Shown one piece after another: positions 34,501-49,410 of a stretch of DNA of 64,000 nucleotides; position 1 is the stretch's first letter, and every line of letters starts with the position of its first letter. The notes beneath the pieces are model-generated. The model was not told where the DNA came from. It searched no databases and was given only the letters and a program-made list of their open reading frames with translations. Location of the stretch: assembly GCF_003590095.1 (NCBI RefSeq), contig NC_039502.1, positions 868,001 through 932,000 of the forward strand, written 5' to 3'. The stretch is from Trichoplusia ni (lineage: Eukaryota; Arthropoda; Insecta; Lepidoptera; Noctuidae). The position numbers and the translations under genes were made by a program.

Positions 34501-36300
34501 GTAAATGCGCGGGCGCAACCTTCGCGCTGGCCTCTCTGCGGCCTTTGCTTACCAAAACGTGAACTATCTCTTCCTAGTCCTAGTAAGGAGACAATCATAG
34601 AAATTATTAATAGATTAGGATAATTTTCAAAAAGCGTATTTTTGCATATTGCCAAATTTTTTTCCTTATGGTAGAGTCGTATTACATCTATTGATTTTTG
34701 GCAAAATAGTAAAAAGTAATAGCTTTTCTTTAAAATATCTCTGTCTATACAAAAAAACAAATACTTTAAGTCAACATAAAGTTCTTTTTATCTTCGAAAC
34801 ATCCTCCTTGGTCCACCGTCTCAAGTGGTCTCGTAACAGTCTTCAATATACTTAAGTATTAAGCAAACAGACATTCACTTTTCTAAGAAACCATTATATT
34901 TTATGACTCATAGTTTTAAATATTTCATAAGTTTAACTAGTAGTTTGAAAAGGACCAAAACCGATGCAAAGGAACGCTAAAGTATATGGGGAGTTAATGA
35001 CTGTTAACTGAAAAATAACTAAACCTTTTGACTATTCCATTGTTACGAAGAGACGGATATAAAATTTGTAAGCGTGTTTAAATCTTAATCGTATTAATAT
35101 TTAAACGAATCTAAATTTCGAGGTTTCTAAAAAAAAATGAGGGGGTTGCAAACCGTATTGTTGAATCAAAATCCGGAGATTTATCTTGAGATCAATCTAT
35201 TAAATAAACTATTAACCGATATAGACTTTTAATGGAGATTATTTCACTTATGAAGATGAATAATAATCCGATGAAAAAAATATAACAGTAGTCTAAGACC
35301 TCTTTGGAGAAAATCAGCATAATTTTAAACGTCACAATGATGTTGAAGAATCATCTAGAGTTATCAGAGTGATTAGCTCCCCGAGGTTAAATTAATCACT
35401 GTAAACAAGATATAACTAATGCATCGTGTGACTCTCGTATACATTTCAGTTAAGTATATTCTTACAGAATATACAACTTTTAAAACACAAAAATATTACG
35501 ATCTAACTTTGTCTTCACGATACGAAATTTATTGTTAATTGAACAGTACCTCACTGTAAACTGGAGGCTTTAAATAACACGTTACAACAAGTTATGTTCA
35601 TTGATCTGTCATCACTTCAAACCCTGCGTGTTTTATTGAACAAGTCGAAACAGCATTAGAGCTCGCACCGTTAACAATCGTGTATGTACGAGTCGTATTT
35701 CAGACGCTACGTTAAGGTTAATTAAGCATAAAACAAATGCCTGTACTGAGCTCTTGAAGTAACATTGTTACTAGTATAAAAGCGAGACAGCGCTCTAAAT
35801 TACATAGTGTTTTCTCGCTTCTATAAAACACAAGAGTCTTACTGAACAACGTCGTGATGATTTCTGACGTCACACAACACGTCACCAGAAATGCACGTGC
35901 ATAAAACATGGGGCTAAGGTTTATAGTAATCAATCATTAGTGATTCCACCTACTACGTCCATTTCGTTTGTATTTCTTCTACACTTTAATAGTGATGTTG
36001 CGGTTTGTTTATTGTACGTGACTAATACCAACGGGGTCGTTAAAGTTAGTTCATATACAAAAAAAATACATATGAGTCGATGATTATACATAGCTTTTCG
36101 TATCGATAGTACTTCTTAATAAAAATGCCTCCAAATCAATGGCGTTTTAAATGCTGATTTAAAACTGCTGAAAGAGTATTTTAACTTACACATATGTTTC
36201 TCATCAGTATATTGATTCTAGAACATGCGTTTGAGTGTCAAACAAAGTGTTAAACATCAACATCTTTGTATAAACCTTAATAATTATGAGTATCTTAGGA

Positions 36301-39300
36301 ACAATTAGTGGGCTGGGTCGACGTCGCGTGATCCCTCACCAATCAGCGACAATTAGCTGCGCGTCTCGATGTAGGTCAACGAGGAATTATAGAATATAGT
36401 GCCGGCGAGATTATGTGTTCCTGGTAATCTAAATCGTAAAGATTGTGCTGATAACGCAGTCTTGTGAAATGTTTGCATTGTACGGATAACTGAGGATCTG
36501 TTTGATGGTTGTCAAGTGATTTAGTTATGAATGTCAGTTGAAAAGATATGAAATGGGCCTTTGCATCAATAATATAATAAGCATTCGGATTTTTGACAAG
36601 GCGGAAAAAATATATCAGTAAACAATATATGAGAAATTGAATAACTTTTTCGTTTAGAACTAGCATGTAATATATACAAACATTACTTAACGAAACAGTC
36701 GCGGTACTCCCACATTTTAAATTAATAATTTAAATGTATACTTTAACATAATATATTATTAAGTATTGTGAAGCCATTTCTAGCTAGTTTTAATTCTGCG
36801 TCGGTGTCATTGGTAAGAAGTATTCGTCACCCATTGTCCCGATGCCAATTTATTACGCGCTACTATTTATTTCTGTTCGACGTATTTTTATACTTGATAA
36901 TATACGATTTAAACTGATTAGTTAAACTATTAAATAACAAGTTATTACAATTATTATTTAAATCAATCAAATTTCAATATGGCTGCCGATGACAGTTGCT
37001 AACTTTTTTTCGAACCTGCATAATACAATGGCAAAGGAATTTTTTTTCAGCCCAGACTTCTTGTCGTAGTAATAAGAGAATGTCGTTTATTTTCTATGTT
37101 GCTACTGTAATTGCTACATTGTATGAAAATAATAATTTAAGTGGAAATGTTTTTATTAAAATGTTTACATCAATGTATTCTTTACTGTATGAACATATTG
37201 TGTCTTATTAAAAAAGTTAATTGATATGTTTGCAAATCCAGTTTCTAGCAGCCATCGAATGACTCAGTTCCATAGACTTGGTAAAGCAAGAAATTTCCAC
37301 GAAATATGACCCCACTGCATAATCAAACCCTTTTCAAAACACGCTATCACGCTACTTTCAATGTCGTTGCAATCATATTGAAGACTAAATTTTAAAAAAA
37401 TAACCAACTTTCCATATTGGAGAGTCAATAAGTTAATATACAACTGCAATATACTAAAACAAGTACAAATACACTTGTAACAATATAACAAGCCCTTAAT
37501 AACCTTTGATTGATGATGACACGAACTGATTCAACATTCAGCATTCGTATTGTGTCACCGAACTCTACAATTCCAAGTTCAATTTTGTGTTATTATGCAT
37601 GAGATTCGGTTGGCAATGTTGGCACTAGTCGCATAGGCGGCGGTGTCCGTAGTGGCTGAGTACATCGGTGCGATCGCGCCTCGCAGTCTGCTGAACTAGC
37701 CCGCACACACACACGCAATGCGTAGGTACATGCGTACGGGCTAGGGTTGCCAAACATTGTTAGGTTATATTTTTGAATATATATTTTGATGTTGTTTGTT
37801 TGATTATCGTCTTAGAAATTGCTTTTACGAAAGATTGCCGAAATGTTTATATAATCAAAAATTTTAAACGACAAACAGAGTTGCACACTTTTAGGTGTGT
37901 GACGTTTAACTTTATAGTTAAGTTACTTAATCTGTCAACCCTAGTAAACTAGTCGTGGAAATTACATGAATTTTCCTTTTTCGCAATCGTTAGCTAGTTA
38001 ATTGGGGCCCGCTCGCCAGCAGATAGGATGTAATAATTTGCTGATTATGATTGAGTTTTAGCTAAACGTGCAAATATATCATGTGCTGGACTTACGTGCG
38101 ATTTCATCAGAATTAATTCACGCAAAATTATTGGCTACACTTTAGCGTTGATGTTTTATTAGGTTGAACTATTAAGGGCTTGCAACACTGTTGTAAAGGG
38201 AAATGGGTGACTGGGTTGTAGCTGGTCATTTAGTTATTAAAGTGAGCCTAAATACATGCTTTAAGTGCGTTACAATATCAAAATGTATTGAGATTATTTA
38301 ATTGGTCTTTATAGTACACATTTACTGTGCTATAATCGGCAGTAATAATGGATGACTATGAGAAAAGGTCGGATGTTTTATCCTTGAGGATACGAAATGA
38401 GTAGCTACGAAATAATAGTGTCGTCTGACCAATTACACTCACATTAAGAATACTGAAATTAAAGGCACATGTCTGCCGTAGATTGTAGAGTCCTGGTAAT
38501 ATTCCCTACACGTGCGCTAATTCTGGGCCATGAAGGGATATCGTTTTCACGATTAACAACCTCACTGTATGATCTACGCAAACACTTGTACTATACAATG
38601 TACGCACACTGAAGAGGTCACCAATATATTGTTTTAGAGCGCAACAATGCAGCTAGCGTCCGTGAGTCGCATCGAATAGTACGATATGATATGCAAACAT
38701 AATCTAATGACTAATACGATAACTATGTGTTTCTCTTTAAAGAAATTGCGAAACCAGCGTTGTTAAGCCGTTTATACTAAAACAAGCCAGCGACAGTTGA
38801 GACGAGGCAGAGAGGCGAAGCTAATTTTGACAGCCAAACCAAAGATTAATAAAATAAGGTTTGTTAGTCGAGTTAAAACCAGTTTCCTAATTGGTTTATT
38901 TTTATCTGTTGATCAGATGTTCTCAGAAGGTCCAGGCCGCCGTTAATAACTACGCCATGTGAACACCGTCCACATAATGTTTCCAACAATCAAGAGGGAG
39001 GTAAGGCACTTATTACTGTCCCGCTCCCCCCCCCCCTACCACCATTATGCCATACAACTAGACTAGATCAAGTTTATTTGTGTAAAACAAGATCCGTAGT
39101 CACGCAACTAAAAAAACACGTATTGGAAAATTGTCGCGCAAAACGGCTCGGCCAGGAAAGTCGGAACATTCGAGAAGCGAGCTTGTTTTAACGTAACAAG
39201 CTGTGCACGCGACTTGGTTCAGCGTGATGTATTGCTGGCGGTTTTGTTTAAGAGGCAAACAGAACTATAGCCAAACGTTAACGTAATAACTCGGCTCTAC

Positions 39301-40989
39301 ATTATTACAAATTTTAGTCCTATCAAAAAAAACAAGCTTCAAGACATCTTAAAACACAACATAAGAGCCAAATAAGGTACAATAAGCTCTTGAGTTAATT
39401 CTAAACTCGGATAAAATAATAGACTTTTAAACCCTATCGATTAAGAAGAATACGCCTTTTCCTTCGCCTTAATTAGTGTGAGAAGAAAGTGGCTCCAGAG
39501 TGACGTCACAATACAGCTGATTACTGTACAGATAATAACGCATGCGAAATTTACTGCAGACGTCTGTGGTTTTTTCAAACGGGTACAAGATACCGGTTTT
39601 TAACGCGCGACGATTTTTATTATCGTCACGTCATAAGCAAGCTGGGCTTTTTATTTTTAAAACGGTAATTAATATTGGTCACGACGAATTAAAATGTTAA
39701 GTAGATCAACCGAACAGTTATATTAAAATAATTTAATCAAAGGTTCTAAAGGAAATCGACGTGTATGAGTTAAAGAGCTTCCTAAGTATAAGATGTAAAT
39801 AAGGAATGATAAATGCTTTACAAGACACAACATAACATAAAGTCTTGTTTGCATTAACTACTAATCCATAAACCATAAAATTATAAATAATGGACTCGGA
39901 CTTTGGCCCACCGTGGAAGATGAAAATAAAACACCATTTGCGGGCAAAGGCATTAATCGCGAACGTCCAGACTGAGATACAGATTAAAAAAGAATAAATA
40001 AATTTATACACAAACGGCGCTTTGGCGGCAGAACTTGTTTCTGATCGCTGGTTCAGTTTGCCGCTTTTATAAATGTAATAAAGTTGAATATCGTTTAAAA
40101 TAACATTTGACAGGTGTAAATTAACGCGGTTGTGTTAACCAGACTGACTGGTTGGGTCTAGTGCCGTTGAACTGCACAGGTGGTCCTTGAATTACTAGAG
40201 ATAAATTTAATACGGTGTAATAATAGAGAGGCGATTGACGTGTGAGGTGCGCGACAGAAACCGAGAGTCGGGGACCGGGGACCGGGGAAAGGGAAACATG
40301 GCAACACACGACTCGGTGCTGCCATAATTAGCCCCAAAATACCCAACCAAAAATTTAACTTAAAGATATTCTACCAGAATTTTTAGACAGCTTTACAGAG
40401 ATTTGTGTCACATTTATGTCTGTCTAGTTTAAGGTATTAATTACTGCGTCTGTACACAATTAAATAAACTACAAGATAATGCTTTTCCTCGATGAGTACT
40501 AGAACAGTACATGCGTACAAGCGTCACGGCATTCATATGCAAATGTTGAGCGCGTCATCTGCGTAACTAAACTATGTAACCTCAATATATCTACTAACAA
40601 TTTTGTCCATGAGTAATTTTCCGATCGGGAAAGTGTGCTTAACAGATTTTTATTTACATCGCAAAGCTACAAATCGAATATCTTAAAATTAACTAAAAAA
40701 TTGAGGTTTAATGCAACCTCAATAACGTTTAGATTTAAGCAAGAAAAATAAATGTAGCATAAGTTATTAATCGCGCTTGTGATACATTTAAAAATTAAAA
40801 ATAAAACACAGAATAACCGTCTATTAATAACATAGACAATTATAATTGAGTCCTCTAAGATCTGTGTCTATGTCCGCTTCCTACTATAAACGTGTTCCGG
40901 TTGTGTCATATAATTGCTAATTACAAATTATAAACATATTACAAACAACTATAACAAAGTGGGCGGAATTAATAACAGATGATGAATAA
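36301..40989. other. Gene-poor tract with CpG-rich islands
   Basis: No protein gene recognised. Islands: 36305-36385 (contains CCAAT, 'caccaatcagcgac'), 37610-37765 (with a short CA run and 'ggctgagtaca'), and 40110-40330 with a G-quadruplex motif. An 11-C run lies at 39026-39036. Confidence 0.45.
40270..40293 (+). repeat. G-quadruplex motif
   Basis: Four G runs (GGGG, GGGG, GGGG, GGG) are separated by 3-nt loops ACC, ACC and AAA. This satisfies the canonical G3+N1-7 rule. It is unusual in this AT-rich setting. Confidence 0.8.
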
Positions 40990-41115
40990 ATCAACATGTC
41001 AGTGTGTCTGTCACCTCACCACGACTAAACCACTGAACCGACGTTAATGAAATCTGACGTATAAATAGCTTGAAACCTGGAGAAGGACATAGGCTACTTT
41101 TAGATACTAAGAAAC
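40990..41115 (+). mobile_element. Dispersed repeat fragment
   Basis: 'aaaccactgaaccgacgtta' followed by 'atgaaatctgacgtata', 'tagcttgaaacctggag' and 'aaggacataggctactttta' corresponds block by block to a very common lepidopteran repeat. Ends are not defined. It is one of the few recognisable repeats in the 31-60 kb tract. Confidence 0.55.
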
Positions 41116-44100
41116 GATACTGCATGTTAACTAACTGGTCAAAGATCTGTAATTTACAACTAATTACAGATTGCTGAAAGTAACAGAGGACGATATAGGA
41201 TACTTAGCCGACTACATCAGAAAGAGGGTAATGTATATTTGAATAATGTCTAAAGGACTTACTATAACTTAGTTTGGAGGCCTTCTTGTTATCAATCACA
41301 GAATCCATTGATCTACACTTCCCACAAAGCCGGAATCATTTTAAAATGTCAAATATAATGTAATGTCTGCGTATGTATATTGGTAATAACAATTGCGCAA
41401 CTCTTTTTATTATTAATTCTGTTCTATTTAACACAATGATACACAACCACTGTTTGTATTGAAATGAGGATTGAATCATAACGTGTAAGACTATTCGGGT
41501 ATTTTTATTTACGTGTTTTGTTTCATTAAATATATTGTATTTAGTTACCTAACTGTTATTATATTAATTTATCCTCTGTCGTCATCATTTGTTTTGTGCA
41601 ATATTTTAAATAATTATGTTGTATAATATATATATATATTCTAAAATCGTTAATGAAAAACCTATATTAAGACTATATGCTCACTTTTTAGAATGCAATC
41701 TCCATAAAGACAGGTAGACTAGAAACTCTATAGTTTACACTTTTCTCAGCGATAGTATTGGCATTGTTGCATTACATATATAAATAAGACGTCAAAAAGA
41801 AATATCAAAAGCTTGAAGTCGAAGTCCGTTCAAAGAGTACACGTGTAGGCTTCATCGACTCAATACTTTATAACACTCTGCCATCACAACTGCGCAGTCG
41901 TCTTACAAATTTAGTTCTATAACATAGCAACAAATCCAATGTAATTCTCTTACGCTCTCCAGCTTTCAGCGCGTAAATAAAATAAAATGAAACATTGCGA
42001 TTGATGAAAAAACCAAAATAAACAAACTTTAGAGGGCAACCGTCTGGCACATAAACAAGTCTTGTCGTGTTGCTGTAGTGTTGGATCCAGAATTAACCAA
42101 TCATACATTAGCGGCTGAGTACAGACGCGGGCGCAGACGCCGCGCACAGCTTTTGCGTTTTCCTCAAAATATCATGACTAATCCTACCTTTGAATTTGTA
42201 TCTTTTCGTTAATTTTCATACTTTTGAAATGTAATGAGGGTTAAAAACAGTAAGAAGATACCGTTTCATGAATATTGCAATTGATTTTCTTCTTTTCGTT
42301 TGGATCTCAATTTTATTATTATATCTTGAAATCACTCTGAAAGCTTTTGATCTCTGCGAAAGGATGAATAGTGTATTTTGCAATATTCTTTTAAACACAG
42401 CTTTAGAGGATCATAATTATGTCATTTTATTATTACACAATAGATTAGATGTTACACGCGTTACGATGATGCACACGACTTGCGGTTTCAGCTATTTATA
42501 ACATTATCTTAAGACTTAAAGAAAATACTTCATGGTATCTTAAAAATGATATAAGTATAGTAAGTTGTGTAAACAAAACAAATTAAGTATAACCCTTTAG
42601 TTTTCTTTACAAACTTCGGTTTTTGCATGAATATTGAACAACAACAAGTTAGACAGAGTAGACTATGTAAACAACGTGTTAAGTAAGGTAAGACTATTTA
42701 CATAAATAAAAAACTACAGAATCAATAAACATATTCTACTATTTAACAGGCAAATACAAAAGGTAATATTTAGCGAACGTTATTTGTAAAATACTCGAAA
42801 CAGGTACCCGTTCTATTTTAAGCAAATCTTACACGAATATATTTTCACACATTAACATATTTTGATGTTAGTTACATAATACTCAAAATGTTCTATTTTT
42901 AGTTAATTGTGAGAATTTGGTTATTTTTGGTGAGTTTATTTATTATGTAAACGGTCGGTTGACTGACTTGATAATGAACTCGTGACCCGTGAAAGACATT
43001 TGTCATAATTTTAAAAATAATTTCTCATTTTGTCTGCAATTTTTTTTGCTTAGCTTAGATTGTTTATTATATTACAAGTACTACTTATGTATCAGTAATT
43101 TCATTTTGTCTCTAAGGTAATTTTCTTTCTCTAAGTCTGTGTAAAGTAAAAATATTAATTTTATTTAATCTAGATCAGTATTTCAACGGTTACCTCTAAG
43201 ACTATTTAAGTCTCCAACAAATCAGTAAAATCTGACGTAGACATTAAATATGGCCGCGCCACTGACATCCCGCCAAATTTCACTAGGCCCGGCTGGAAAC
43301 GTCTGTTATTAGTCTTTCATCCGTTCATAAATCGCTTAGCGGGCAGTAGATACTACGAAATACGTCAAACAGATTAAAAACACCACCTCAACTAGTTTAT
43401 TTTGTTTTATTATGTTTTTATGAAACACGTTTAGTAAAAGTGTCAGCGGTGTCTGGCGGACATTAGTCTTGTTTATTGACATCGCGAATTAAATATAATC
43501 TGTGGTTTGGTTTTGGCGGGTTTCCAAACACTGCTTATCATATTAAGGATGTTATAATTCAAGTTCATTCACGCTGCGTAAGCGTGGGACGCCATTCAGA
43601 GGATCTCTCAAGATGATTCTTCTTATTAAAATAATCTTCGCGTTAGGTGAGCGTTTAATAGGCGATCATTATAATGATGAGTTATTTTTAGTATGAGGGA
43701 AAATGAATGAGGTTTTAATTGCTTTTTTAATTGACATAATATGATTGTGTGGAGTATTTGAAAATTGGAATCAAATTTCGAACATTATATTTAAAACAAA
43801 TGATTATTGACCGCCATTTTAAAATCATCAAAGCACGGATTTACTGAAGCAAAGAGTATTTCGTTGATTTTTACAAGACCACCCAGTATGATAAATATAC
43901 CCACAGTTTAAATATAGGTAGTGGACGTAAATTGTGTGATATGAATCTTGTTGAGATTACCCTGGGGCACAGCGACGGTCATCCACAGTCTGCCACAAGT
44001 CGTAGGAACACGACATGCAAAAATGAACTTTATTACTTGGTTATAAGTGTTTAAGTTACACTAACGTAAGGTTATATGATGCCGGCAGAGAGGAATCGAT

Positions 44101-47100
44101 GCTTGTAACATAGATTATGTTAAGATAAAAAAAACCAGATAAACCTACTTTAAACTACTTATTAGCATGATAATAAGTGACCTTATTTTGGCGAAACTTG
44201 TCTCGGTATACTTTTAAGTTTAAGTTGAATATGCAACTTACATGTGTGTAATGTGTGTTGCTTGCTATAATTAAAATCACGCAACAAAACTGCATAATAA
44301 AGAAAACATATGTTATACTGCTAACATTTCAAAAACTGACACATAAGTTAGAAAGAGAGGTTTGTGACATCTTGCAAATACTTTTATTGGTCAGTCAGAA
44401 GGTTTTTAGCAACGTGTCACAACTAACGTCTATAGTCTGTCTGAAGATGTCGAATAATCATTAAGATTAAGGTCAATGACTGCCGGCAGGTGTGGATTTG
44501 GAAATCCGATACAATAAGCTCACAAATATTATGAATAAGCAGGAACATCACAAAACCACAAGTATCGCAAAAAACAGTTCGTTAAATTACAATCGTTAAA
44601 AGATATCGTTAATGTAGCGTTATGTTTAATGTAAAATTTATGTGTTTTCTCAAAAACGATAATTGCATGCAATAACACTTTAGTGATTTTACGAACTTCA
44701 CGTTTTATTTGTTACATAAGATTGTCATTAGCACTTATTGCTTTTAAAGTTATTGGTAACTTTATCTTGTAGGTTTAATGCGTTTAGTAGGTTGAAAAAT
44801 CGGGTCACGTTTTGAGGCTGTTCTTTATTTAAATTAAAAAAGAAACGAGTCTAGGAAACCAACAATCCCCAGTTATACTTCTACCAAGATAAACGTGCTA
44901 GAAAAATAAACATTTTTAAATTTGTTAAATTTATATCTTAAAATAAAATAAATCCATGATTCTCTAAGTACATTTTAGTACATCCCTGTATAACGAGTGT
45001 TCGTCTCGACCGCAAGGCGTGACAACCAGCCAGGAAGGTGAGCCATGCGGTTTCCGATTGATATTAAACTGTCAAACAAACAGTCCGAGAAAAATGAAGC
45101 TTTCATCTTCAATGACGACGGGAATATTGCCGCGGAGACATTTGGCAGACTTTCTGATTATAAATATTGAACGCAATATAATGTAAGAGTGAAAGCAATG
45201 CTGTGGAAATTAATTCTCATGACGCACACTTTGATGTTAAAGATTTTTATTACATGACAGTTGTATCCGAAGTTTCAATGACAGGACTGATTAAAAAAGT
45301 TGTAGGTAAATTGTATTATCTACTAGATACATACAGTGAATTTATCATTGCCCGTTACTAAAGATGAAAGCTAAAAAAAAGTTTAGTTTTCAATCTAAGC
45401 TTGAAAAAGTGGACTATTTTTGTTTGAAACATAAACTTAATCATTAGAATAAGGCAACAAAGTTTACCTTGTTTTTGAACAGACACATCTGAATCAGTAG
45501 TTGACCATTCTATAACTTTGTAACAACTCCTTAAAAATATTATCAAACATCTTTTACAATGAGTTGGACACGAGTGAAGTTCACCGTCAGATAGGCAAAA
45601 TGGGATTCATTAACCGTCAGACAATTGGCAAGAGACAGCCGCTAAGTATAGCCGGCACTGAGTTTGTTTTATTTCATCAAAGCGTTATAAATATGTCTTA
45701 TTGTGTCCAGACGACGGCTTTAACTGTAAATTTGGTTTATTTTGAGGATAAACCCGATGCTACTGTTCAATTTAATTCGCTATATTCTTGCTCTTTTATG
45801 ATATTCATTGTTCGAATTTCATTCTTATGATTATAGTCTTATAATCTATTTAAATTATGAACAATCTATTTTAAACTTTCGACAAACAAATACGTAGTTA
45901 TTTAATAATTAATAGCAGCTTATACGTGAAAGGATTAATCAGTTGGAAGTTCGGTAAATTATGAACATGCACAAAAGAGGTTGATTAAATTTTACTAAAC
46001 CTTTTTGTTCATATGAGTTTGTCTTACGAATCAAAGCTAAAAACTTGAGCTTATTAATTCACGATTTTTAACCATTATAATACGTTAATTAACAAGTTGT
46101 ATCGATTCCTTTCATTCAAAGGTACCGTTATCAAAACGGCTTTCGTCTCGCTAAACTGTCTCGATGTGCTGCAATGAATCGACACCGAATATCGAAATGT
46201 AACGTAATCGATGCAAATGTGCCACTATATTTAGCACCGAGTGTCAACTTACTAGATACAGCCGACGAGGGAATTCATTTGTGACCTACAAATCAACGGC
46301 CGTATTAAATGATAACTGATATTTTCTTATATGTCTACGATGGACGCTAGAAAACGTTACTAGAATTTCGATTTTGGGCTTTTCTGGATCGACTGAAACC
46401 GAATTTAAAAGACATAATTGTTTTTTTTTTTTATTCTTTATCGATGTATCGATAAAAAGTCTGCTTTCACTAAGGATTGTAATCGAATCAGTTACGAATT
46501 CGAAATTTTAATTAATTTTATTTATCTGATATTTTTTATGATAGCAACACACGTAACGATTGTATCTATGATACGATCTGTCTCGCTGGTTGATTAGTAG
46601 ATATAATTCACTATGATCTTGATCTTGAAGATAATTTGTTAAGTGAAATTTGTTATTTCACTTTCTGTTACGTGTGCTTTGATAACAGTATAGCATTGGT
46701 TACTTTAGTAACACATCCGTTATTTAAATAACAGCTTTTATTTTATTTACAGTACATTACAGATTCATTATTTTATAAATTCAGACAAAAGTTTCGCATA
46801 TTCTTTCATAAATTTAAAACTTCAAACAATTCTTAACACAACTTAAATAAGCTGCTCTTTTAAACGATCGCCTGCAGACGTTTTGTCGCCTCTCGTCACA
46901 TGATCCTCCTATTTGGGTCAGTCTTAATACGACACATGATATATCTCGCTTTAAATATATTCTGTATATTTAGAGGTCACTGTAGACTAATGCAAGTTTT
47001 TATGATCAATTCTGTGTCCATAAAGTGAGTTGTCTTTGTTGGTCACGTGTACTGTCATGTGGACGCGTCGACATTTCTTCTGTGTGACATCTTAATTAAT

Positions 47101-49410
47101 CTCTGGATACGTGTCTTTATTGTTTGTTGTCTATTGCTTCGAGTTGTGAGTCTTAATTTTAAAGCTGAGTTTCACATATTGTTCAGAATTGGAGGGGATG
47201 AAAATTAAGTATTTTTCATTCATTGCTTTGGTATTTAATACGTTAAGTCGTTTTTATAATTTAATTTATTAACTACATTGATGAATGTCTTTTAATTTGT
47301 ACCGATTTCCTTCATTTTAACTTTAACGTGTAGGAAAACTGATAGAAAATTGAGGCCATTTTAATTATGTACAAATAATTGAGTACACGTGGTAACTAAA
47401 TAGTAAATAGTTATTAGCAGTGTGTGACTAATAATAATGCCGGGTATTTTTAGAGCCAAAGATTCAATGTCGTAAAATAAGGAAACTTTAAGACTTTCAT
47501 GCAATGACTTTATAATTCAATGATTATTCAAGTTAATTTTAAGGTGATTTGAAAAAAGTGAAATAAAAACTTCTCATTTGAATTTCACTTTCTTTTTATT
47601 TACCGCTCACTACGGAAGAAATGAGGAGGCTAGTTCGATTCATCAATTAAAATCCATACGATATGTAATATTTGCGAAGTCTAAAAACTTAAAATACATT
47701 TAACATTAGACAGTTAATAACATTTGTCAACATTATATCGAAACAATTGACATAAAAAACCGTGTGAATTACATCCTCAATCATTAAGAGAACAAATCTA
47801 TTTAAAAGCAACATCATAAATGGTACGTTGGCATCGCACGTTGGGACTAACGTGCAGAATGATCACGTTTATAAAAGGAGATGGTCTATTAAATATTACG
47901 TAAATAATCATAGAAATAATGAAGCGTGGTAAAACATGGCGAACCATGAGACAAGAAAAAACATTAGCACGGATGGGTGACATGTATTGCAGACGAATTA
48001 CGTAAAGCCATTTACAAAATTAATTTAAATGTAAAAAAACGTCTGCGTAAAACTCTATGATTCAAAAAGAGAACCAATTTTAAAACTAATTTATTCAATT
48101 GCCTGCCTTATTCTAATTAGTTGAGGCCTCTGATTGAGGCCTCTTTTTAGTAATAAAAATGTGTAGCAAACTTTTTCTAGCTAGTTACTAGCTTAGGCTG
48201 AATGAATTTGAGTACTTGAATAGCTGGATAAAATTTTCCCGTATTTCATGTTTAGGATTAGGTTGCCATGATTTATCACAAATATTTCACGTACGTCATA
48301 TTTCACCATGTATTTGGAAACCCAATTACAAATTCCTAATACGTTACTTGACAATTATTTTAAAGGAAGGATAATGGAACATAATTATTATTATGTGTAT
48401 GAGTAATATGTTATGTCAATGTATCGTAAAATAATTATAAATAGACAGTCTGTTCATATTTCATTCATGCCGCGGATCGTGGAAACGCGTGAGTTATAGA
48501 ACATATGCAAATGTTGTTTATGATTTATTTTGTTTGTGGTTAAGTTTATTGTATGATGTGGCGAGTGGCGCCATATGAATATTTCAATATTTAAGTTAAG
48601 GAGTTCAATATTTATACTTTTATAAGTAAATTAACGACTATGAAAACAATGTTTTGTTTTGCAGATAACATTATTGAATAGTACTTTTCTACGAAGATAA
48701 GCCTTAATATCTACCTAGTTCTTTTTTAAATCACTTCACGCACACACACAATTTTTTTTTTCAAAAAAATGCCTTTTGAAATTTTAAACTTAATATAAAA
48801 CAATAAGTCTAAATAATATCATAAACTCAGTGCAGATTTTATAATGTTATGAATTGATCATTAGACGTTGCCTGAAGTGGATCGGAATTTGCATGTTTGT
48901 TACTAAGTCACGTTCGCAAGTTCCAATTCGGATGAATTTTAGTTCAAATATGTTACCAAACATGGTGTTTATAAACCATAAAATAATCCTGAAATACTTG
49001 TCAATTTCAGAAGGAACCTTTTAGCATCTAAAATTTTACCTTAAATCATAGGCCATAGTGCATATAGTTAGGGATATAGACTGACTATATCATACATAAT
49101 TCCATACTCTTATCATAGATTGTTACATCCAATACACATGACAATGTGACGTGACGTTCATTCTTCAATTCTACATTAAACAGTGACCAAATATGACCTC
49201 AACCGCATCCAAAACCCAGAATCTCGACCACGCACCTTTCCCACTATTATATCGGTAAATAAATCCTTCTTGCAAGCGAACTCCTTACGACTCAGAATTT
49301 CAGACATACGAAACGATGATAGCAATATAAATGTATGTAATAATAAACTCAAGGAAAAGGTTTTAACATCACATAAAGCGACTTAGTTTAGAGCTGTGCA
49401 CTCCACTGAT
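41116..49410. other. Gene-poor AT-rich tract
   Basis: No recognisable gene. A short (TA)n run lies near 41625-41640. A small GC-rich island at 42095-42160 repeats 'ggctgagtaca' found at 37654. A short perfect stem (gcacgtt/aacgtgc) lies near 47835-47855. Small reading frames here look random. Confidence 0.45.

Larger units (their letters stand above)
31540..36300. other. Gene-poor tract with CpG-rich islands
   Basis: No recognisable protein gene. GC/CpG-rich islands stand out at 32455-32575 (with the palindrome agtcggccgact), 32805-32900, 33235-33550, 34015-34075 and 34455-34560. A 9-C run lies at 32799-32807. A minus-strand reading frame of 112 codons (33150-33488) runs through an island but has no recognisable domain. 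Confidence 0.5.
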
